Assembly (NCBI GenBank): GCA_916613615.1 | Contig: OU744732.1 | Location: 27,414,673 to 27,478,672, forward strand | Reading direction: 5' to 3' | Length of the DNA: 64,000 bases | Origin: Steromphala cineraria | Taxonomy: Eukaryota > Mollusca > Gastropoda > Trochida > Trochidae | In this document: positions 58,310-64,000 of the stretch, piece by piece | How the letters are laid out: every line of letters begins with the position of its first letter | Numbering within the stretch: the first letter of the stretch is position 1 | Program-made: the position numbers and the translations under genes | Notes under the pieces: model-generated | Seen by the model: only the letters and a program-made list of their open reading frames with translations | What the model was told of the DNA's origin: nothing | Database searches by the model: none

Positions 58310-60330
58310 ATGTACATCTTTGAACACAGCATAGCCCTCCAAATCCTAAACCAGTGACGATATCTCTTTGGAGATATTGCATGATCTTTCACAAGTGCCA
58401 TCTCCTGTGGAACACAGTTTTGGATGATAAAAACAAGAGAGAGATGGTTGAGAGACATCGTATAGTTTTATTGTAGTCTATTGTATGTTGCATACACATA
58501 CACACTAATAAATCACACAGTCACTCTCTATACAGTCTTCACACACACGCACAGGGACACCTGCTAACTAAGCCTTACTCACCAAAGTTTTATATTTTAA
58601 ACAATTGTTTTAAGCCCTCAACAATTTCAACTGTTCGCTTACCACTACTTTATAATCGAGGATAAACATTTCGACATATTAGAGAATTCTTGTAATGTTT
58701 ACACTGGAACTTTCGTTTATCACAAATTGGTAAGTATTTCAGACTAATTAGGGTAATCATCATAATGTCTCCATTCTTCATTTGCCTTATCTAGAAGATA
58801 TTGAAGGTTTTCAGTACATTGCACTAGTTTATTTCATCATTTGCAATATATTTGAATAAACATTTGCAAATTTAACAATCAATGGCTTAAGTCAACAGGT
58901 ATCAGTTTCTTATTAACAGGCTTATATTCCAATGCATGGGAGATAATCAACAAGATGTCTTGTCTGCAAACATCTACGCACATACAAAGTTTGTCAGTCT
59001 TAGTAAACCTAGCCTCAATATTATCCGTTTCACTCCTATACTGAGTCTAGAAAGGCCTAGTAGAGGCTAGCGCCGTCGATTTTAATCTAAATTCACTGGT
59101 GTTGAATAACAATGAATCCCGGAAATTTTACAAATGCAATTATTATCTTCTAATTAACAACTTCCATTTGAAACAGATTGGTAGTTATTGATGAATAGGA
59201 GTACATTAATAGTACTATGCACCCACATATAGACAATGACAGCTGACGTACAAGAATTGGAAACAGTGCTCAATTGCGTCTGACTTCTGTTTCAAACATA
59301 ACAGTCACATTTAATCTACACATGCAAACATGTGTATGTGTGCACATGAAAATTTATTACTTACACCTCTATGATACTAATTATACTGATTTTAATTTTT
59401 TAAGGATTGTGTAAGTTTGTTTTCAATCTGAAAATATCAATGAAATGCTTCAGAATGAAGAAGTTAGACGAATCAGATGAATCAATCAGTAATAAAAGTG
59501 TGTTAAATAAAGGAATATAAAAGATTCTGATATTCATAAATGAATTGTCATGTAAACAGAAATGAGTGGGTTATTATCATTTGCTGGAACCAGCACATTT
59601 CTCATAACATGAGGGCGTTCTTATGATAGTTTCAATGATATATTATGAGGCCAAGAAAAAGATTTCTTTTGTTATTGGTTTCTGCATGTTTTTTCCATGT
59701 GTTGACAAAAGCAAAATAGAGAACTGTTTTAGTTTAACTTGCTGGCTTTCAAAGAAGCTACTTTGCAGTGATAAAAGTGATAAATGAATTACCAATTAAT
59801 TTACTTCTTACTATTTTTGATGATTTTCTCTCTTCATTTAAAAAAAAAGTGGAAATATGAGAAAAAAAACAGATCACATAGTGTTAATGAAAAGATCAGA
59901 AACATAAATGCACTCGCTCAGATCAAACTGACAAATACTCTTGGTCTACTCACTGAGCAGATAACCAATGAAAATGCTGCTTCATACAGGGCAACACTGT
60001 CACAATATACATCTTATACATACACATTCTCCAAATATATCTATATATGTCTATGGGGATTCTGGCAGTGATAGAAACTTGCAGGGTTTGCCAATTGCCA
60101 ATGCAATCAAGTCATGCTTTTCTGTCTGCCGACTTCTAAATTTCCAAGGCATTTTGGAGACTATTCTTGAAAGATTCCTGTTATGACTGATCCAGCCCTA
60201 TCCGACAGAATCAAGGATATCTCTGCTCATGGTCAAAATGGGGACTTTATAGCACTAGGTATATGTTGGAAGCCTACGAACAAAGTTAGTGAACATTGAT
60301 AATTTCTATCACTGCCTATGTCAAATGTTA
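58310..60330. other. intergenic, two element fragments, no gene seen
   Basis: Contains 58998-59070, the left ~70 bp of the CAGTCTAAG element, joined directly to 59070-59155, an inverted match to 52800-52880 (GAATCCCGGAAATTTTACAA). A 38-codon plus frame starting at 60184 (MTDPALSDRIKD) has codon-like composition but no family match that I know. Confidence 0.45.
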
Positions 60331-60522
60331 TCATGAAGATTTTTGATTGGGTGCTGAGAATGAGGCTGCATCTTTGGCCGACTTGAAAGCGATTGGTTGC
60401 ACTCCTTTCTCCTGTTCGTGCCTCCACAAGATCTTCTTGGCATGTTGTTTGACGGCGTCCTGGACGATCGAGTCTATCATCTTCTCCGTCAACACTCCGT
60501 CTGATGAGGCATACGCTTGAGC
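60331..60522 (-). CDS. ATAD3: ATAD3 terminal exon
   Basis: 192 nt in phase 0, 63 residues plus TGA. Encodes the final helices and a polar C-terminus. Confidence 0.9.
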   Translation of the reverse strand, partial: AQAYASSDGVLTEKMIDSIVQDAVKQHAKKILWRHEQEKGVQPIAFKSAKDAASFSAPNQKSS

Positions 60523-61044
60523 CTGAAGTAAAAGGAGTTAGGGAGTTGTTGTTAGTGTCTAAAGTAAAAGGAATCTATAAATACAGAAATTTTGCATTCT
60601 TAAAAGACATGACAGTCACACATCATATCTGAAAAATAGAGCCATTGGTCTCTAGCTCATCAGGCTTCATATTTAATTTTGCTGTAGGGTGTCGCCAATG
60701 TGGTTTCCCCCTGTAGGGGCCAAAGGGTCACAAATCCTCAAATTTAGTATATTGGCGATGTGATTTCAGAAACCTGTTAGCAATTTAGAAATTGAAATTG
60801 CTCAAATATTCAATTGATAATTTATGGTATAGGATCCCAAGATTCACCAAGACCTTTTTACAGGTCATGAGCTAAAATTGACTATTAGTTCTACTCTTCA
60901 ATTGTCATCTATGATGGACAAGCCACTGCACCAACCTGCCAAGCAACTCCCAGTTTAGCAATCTCTCTGCCAGACAAGCCGCTGGTGATGGAGGCAATCT
61001 GTGTGCACTTCTCTCCGTAGTCAAACTGCTCCACCTTCATTCGC
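60331..61044 (-). CDS. ATAD3: ATAD3 mitochondrial AAA+ ATPase, last two coding exons
   Basis: Exon 61044-60936 (109 nt, acceptor GTGTTACAG, phase 2; donor GTTGGT, phase 0) encodes [18 protein letters not shown] then [16 protein letters not shown]. Exon 60522-60331 (192 nt, acceptor TTTACTTCAG, stop TGA) encodes [32 protein letters not shown] and a polar tail of about 25 residues. This is the C-terminal helical lid of the ATAD3 AAA domain; the [12 protein letters not shown] and YAS.DGVLTE motifs match the family. ATAD3 is a mitochondrial inner-membrane ATPase linked to nucleoid and cristae organisation. Walker A/B exons are upstream and not in the window. The intron between the two exons holds a repeat (60634-60885), and a DIRS-like element lies in the next intron. 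Confidence 0.92.
60634..60885. mobile_element. GAGCCATTGG-type element in the last ATAD3 intron
   Basis: Starts GAGCCATTGGTCTCTAGCTC and ends TCATGAGCTAAAAT. Short, without the tandem core. Confidence 0.75.
60936..61044 (-). CDS. ATAD3: ATAD3 penultimate exon
   Basis: 109 nt entering in phase 2, donor after ...AWQ. Encodes the FDYG and SGREIA motifs of the AAA lid. Confidence 0.9.
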
Positions 61045-61232
61045 CTGTAACACACGTTCTTATTACTCATATGATTCAATATTAAGGAGTTGTGGTAACT
61101 ATCATATATACACATATATTCACAGATCATTTTTATCTTATCAATTTAAAGAACACATAGTCCAGTGCTACCACATCAGCAGATTGTAGCAGGGTGAGAT
61201 ATATGCAATACTACCGACCTTGGCTAGAGGGA

Positions 61233-61275
61233 TATATTTTAGGCTGAGTGGATAGAGTGTCTGCCTCTCACACTC
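61233..61275 (+). mobile_element. SINE head fragment
   Basis: TTTAGGCTGAGTGGATAGAG with TGTCTGCCTCTCA resembles the A-box half of a tRNA-derived SINE. It is cut off near the end of the DIRS-like element. Confidence 0.45.
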
Positions 61276-61304
61276 TCACGGCGCTTATTTCTTTCATAGA
61301 AAAT

Positions 61305-61680
61305 TCGAACAAACCTGTAGAGGTTTCAGATTCTTTGAAGGGGATCCTCCTTGGGGTACTATTGCATAAAATCTGTATTTTTTGCTACTATGACAGGTTG
61401 TGACTATTTTTGAATAAAAAATATACAAAAAACAACATTTGGAAAATGTGTTGTCGTTTGTCCTACCACCTCGTATAGAGCCCCATCCCTGGCCGTCACT
61501 ATGACACCAGGGGCAGATAACTCTAATCTCACCACTTATCAATCTAACAAAGCAGACTGAAGAAGGGGAGGAGGGTGGCCGTACCCCAAGGAGGATCCCC
61601 TTCAAAGAATCTGAAACCTCTACAGGTTTGTTCGATTCTTTTTCAGAAGGGATCCTCCTTGGGGTACTATTGCATAAGTC
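61305..61680. repeat. DIRS terminal/internal complementary repeats
   Basis: 61305-61360 (CGAACAAACCTGTAGAGGTT ...) and 61578-61634 are inverted copies of about 55 bp with a ~217-nt loop. The part GGGATCCTCCTTGGGGTACT recurs in direct orientation at about 61650-61675. This is the arrangement expected of a terminal repeat plus internal complementary region. Confidence 0.75.
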
Positions 61681-62125
61681 AGACTCCCAGAGATGGAGAC
61701 CCTGGGTGCGGTAGACAGTCTGCTATTAACTATACCCTAATGCCGTAGTAAAGCTAAAAGAGTAAATGAGAAAGAAGCGTACACCCACCTGACCAAACAC
61801 TTGAGATGTCTTGGCTCCGGTGCATGGCTCTGACCCGTGGGGACTAATATTCGAAGCAGGAATGAAACCCTGCACAGAAATTAATTTAAAAATTAACCCT
61901 CTCCCTCCCTTTTCGTTACCAAAAAGGCTCTACAGGGGAAAGAAACTAAAAAGAGTACCCACTCAAAAAAGGCGATAACCCTCCGGGTGTCCTCCACTAG
62001 AGTCCGTATAAACATAAACATGAGATGTTAGTGGGTAAGTATTAATCCCGCTAATAAGATCTCAACTAAAAACTTAAATAACTAAGTCAAATAACGACTT
62101 AACTAACCAGGCCCCGAAGATACAA

Positions 62126-63240
62126 TCAATTCGGGGGACCCTGGCTCTGCCCACTGGAAAGAACAGTCCTGCCAAACCGAGCACGCTCACTAGAGTGCTT
62201 GTCGAGTTGGTAGTGTTTAATGAACGTGCTCGGTCGGCTCCATATAGCCGCTGAGCAAATCTCCTCAATGGGCAGAGCCGCTGCATATGCCTTAGAGGTT
62301 GCCACCGCCCTCACCGAATGAGCCTTTAGGCCCTCCGGGGGCTGGTGGCCCTTATAGAAATAACCCATACAGATGGCCGAAACAATCCATCTGGATATCG
62401 TTTGCTTAGAAGCGGGAACGCCCGACTTCCCTCCGCCATAGCAACAAAAAAGCTGTTTGTCCTTACGAACGCTTTTTGTTCTTTGGACATACTTCTTTAA
62501 GGTCCTACGCACATCCAGGATGTGCGGGATCGTGGACCTAGCCCCAGAGGACGCCGGCTGTGACATAGCCGGGAGCTCTATGGGAGCTGAAACATGAAAG
62601 GAGTGGGCTACCTTGGGACGATATGAGTCCGGCAGTCTAATGCTGACTCTGTCCTTATGGAAGACAGTCAGCTCGGGATCAGCAGACATCGCATGGATGT
62701 CGCCTACCCGCCTGCCAGACGTAATCGCCACCAAAAAGGCAGCCTTCCAGGTTAACAACTGAAGAGACAAGGAATCAAGGTCCCTAAAAGACGGACCTGA
62801 CAGCCAGTCCAAGACGTAGGATAGATCCCACGAGGGGCTGATCCGCCGCACAGGGGGGCGGATCCTGTCCACGCCTGCTAGAAAACGCTGCACCAGAGGG
62901 TGGCCACCTAGAACGGTACCATCCACCGGAATGTGGAACGCAGAAATGGCCGTAGAGTAACCTCTCACTGTGGACGCGGCCAAGCCGTCATCCAGCCGAG
63001 ACTGTAAAAACTCGAGAACCGGCACTAGCCCTGCAGAAAAGGGATCGAGAAGCCCTTGACTTCCACACCAGCGCGCATAACAGGCCCATCTATCCTCGTA
63101 CTGAATGTTCGTCGAATCCCTCCTCGAAGCCAGTATTGTGTCTGCAACTCGTGCAGGAATACCGCTCTCCTGGAGGCGATTCCGGACAGTGGCCAGGCCA
63201 CTCACTGAATCCTGGAATTCGGGTGGGGCATTCCCTCCTG
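62126..63240 (-). CDS. DIRS-like tyrosine recombinase
   Basis: The frame is open from 63895 to the stop at 62126; the part above about 63240 is the shadow of the RNase H frame, so the recombinase begins near RNRLQESGIPARVADTIL. An N-terminal SAM-like helical domain (TVRGYSTAISAFH) is followed by the catalytic domain: SGRRVGDIHAM (first Arg, near 62715), KAHSVRAVATSKAY (His near 62318 and Arg near 62309, the HxxR box) and FIKHYQLD (nucleophile Tyr near 62210-62212). All core residues except an unassigned Lys/second His are visible. Its start is unclear: it may be made by frameshift from, or reinitiation after, the RT-RH frame. Confidence 0.85.
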
Positions 63241-63987
63241 GGATAGAAGGCCCCGCCGACACGGTAATAGTACAGGAGGCCGTACCAGAAATCTGAGCAC
63301 CGACGGGAACCAGCTCTGAGCCGTCCACAATGGGGTCACCAACACCAGAAGTCTGGGAGGTTGACTGCCCATCTGCGATAGAACTCTGGGAATGAGGGGC
63401 AAGGGTGGGAACGCCCACAGCACCCTGTCGGTCCAGTCTATCGCGAAGGCGTCTGAGGCCAGAGCTGCCGGGTCCGGGATTTTGGAGCAAAAGACCGGGG
63501 TCTGTCTCGTTGTCACGGACGCAAACAGATCCACCTGGAACGATCCGTACAACTGGGAGATAGTGTCGAATGTCCCCCGGTGGAGCATCCATTCGTGCGG
63601 GGCCAGAATGCGACGAGATAGCGCATCTGCCCGGACGTTGTCTATCCCTGGAAGATACTCCGGCATCGCCTTGATGTCGAGGTGATCGCACCACAGTAGA
63701 AACTGCCAGGCTTCCTCTAGAAGGGAAGGTGACACTGTCCCTCCTTGCTTGAGAATGTAGGTCATTGCCGTCTGATTGTCCATCTCTAGACGCACGACCT
63801 GGCCCTGAATCAGCGGACTGAATCGACTGAACACTCTCCTGACCGCCCGAAGTTCCAACACATTGATGTGCAACTTGGACTCCTCTGCAGACCACAGGCC
63901 TGAGGCCAAGTGATCGCCCATGACCCCTCCCCAGCCTGAGAGGGAGGCATCGGTCTGGATCGTAACTGAGGGTCTCGGGACCTCCAA
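63202..63987 (-). CDS. DIRS-like RT-RNase H, C-terminal part
   Basis: Open to the window edge side and ending at 63202. RNase H motifs: TDASLSGWGGVMG (first Asp), HINVLELRAV (Glu), LEMDNQTAMTYI (second Asp) and DALSRR (last Asp). A conserved DIRS/gypsy-type tail follows (VDLFAS, DAFAIDW, WAFPPLPLI). The reverse transcriptase itself lies beyond the window. The recombinase frame overlaps its end in another phase, the classic DIRS order. Confidence 0.85.
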   Translation of the reverse strand: MEVPRPSVTIQTDASLSGWGGVMGDHLASGLWSAEESKLHINVLELRAVRRVFSRFSPLIQGQVVRLEMDNQTAMTYILKQGGTVSPSLLEEAWQFLLWCDHLDIKAMPEYLPGIDNVRADALSRRILAPHEWMLHRGTFDTISQLYGSFQVDLFASVTTRQTPVFCSKIPDPAALASDAFAIDWTDRVLWAFPPLPLIPRVLSQMGSQPPRLLVLVTPLWTAQSWFPSVLRFLVRPPVLLPCRRGLLSQEGMPHPNSRIQ

Positions 63988-64000
63988 GGGAATGCCCCTG

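Larger units (their letters stand above)
61305..64000 (-). mobile_element. DIRS-like tyrosine-recombinase retroelement, 3' part
   Basis: Minus strand, running off the window end. It carries RNase H (the end of the RT-RH frame), an overlapping tyrosine-recombinase frame, about 450 bp of 3' non-coding sequence, and a terminal block of inverted and direct repeats at 61305-61680. DIRS elements make circular DNA intermediates and integrate by recombinase without a target duplication, which fits the lack of one here. The element is distinctly more GC-rich than its surroundings, and the two frames are open, suggesting a young copy. It lies upstream of the ATAD3 penultimate exon, so probably in an intron of that gene. 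Confidence 0.85.

Noticed and set aside
60184..60300. short plus-strand frame starting MTDPALSDRIKD as a gene
   Set aside because: Only 38 codons and no family match; kept as a note only.
62281..63895. single 589-residue protein from the first open codon at 63895
   Set aside because: The first third is out of phase with the clear RNase H frame and has no recombinase features, so the real recombinase starts nearer 63240.

Overview
The window is animal nuclear DNA: AT-rich, intron-containing and dense in transposable elements, with no bacterial-style operons. Short phase-1 Apple/PAN exons, an ATAD3 gene end, a DIRS-type tyrosine-recombinase retroelement, non-LTR retrotransposon 3' ends, tRNA-derived SINEs and many short inverted-repeat elements point to a marine lophotrochozoan, most likely a mollusc. 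The species-level guess rests on general familiarity with such repeats, not on a search.

Layout. 1-6.5 kb: LINE 3' end, a palindrome, two copies of a TTAA-flanked MITE and a 330-bp element with a 9-bp target duplication. 6.7-12.2 kb: a six-exon minus-strand gene for a secreted protein of about 410 residues made of cysteine-rich Apple/PAN-like modules; all introns are phase 1. 13.8-14.5 kb: a divergent, shortened paralogue on the plus strand, frameshifted. 15-26 kb: mostly mobile elements, including an 88-bp perfect palindrome between 13-bp direct repeats. 26.95-39.04 kb: two tandem copies of a complex unit that carries a broken retrotransposon Gag gene, a SINE and several minisatellites. Differences between the copies show empty and filled sites for three mobile elements. 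39-46.9 kb: AT-rich DNA with little recognisable.

49.0-54.7 kb: a five-exon plus-strand gene for a 583-residue coiled-coil protein with a basic patch, a long Ser/acidic region and a C-terminal membrane anchor; I do not recognise the family. Its third intron and downstream flank are full of palindromic elements, some carrying arrays of the CRE octamer TGACGTCA, which also occurs twice just before the start codon. 55-59 kb: more inverted-repeat elements and a 1.3-kb element with about eight ~143-bp internal repeats. 60.3-61.0 kb: the last two coding exons of ATAD3 (minus). 61.3 kb to the window end: the 3' half of a DIRS-like retroelement (minus), apparently inside an ATAD3 intron, with open RNase H and tyrosine-recombinase frames.

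Three host genes are supported by matching splice phases across every junction that can be seen. Everything else is mobile, tandem-repeat or unassigned sequence. No CRISPR array, rRNA or convincing functional tRNA gene was seen.
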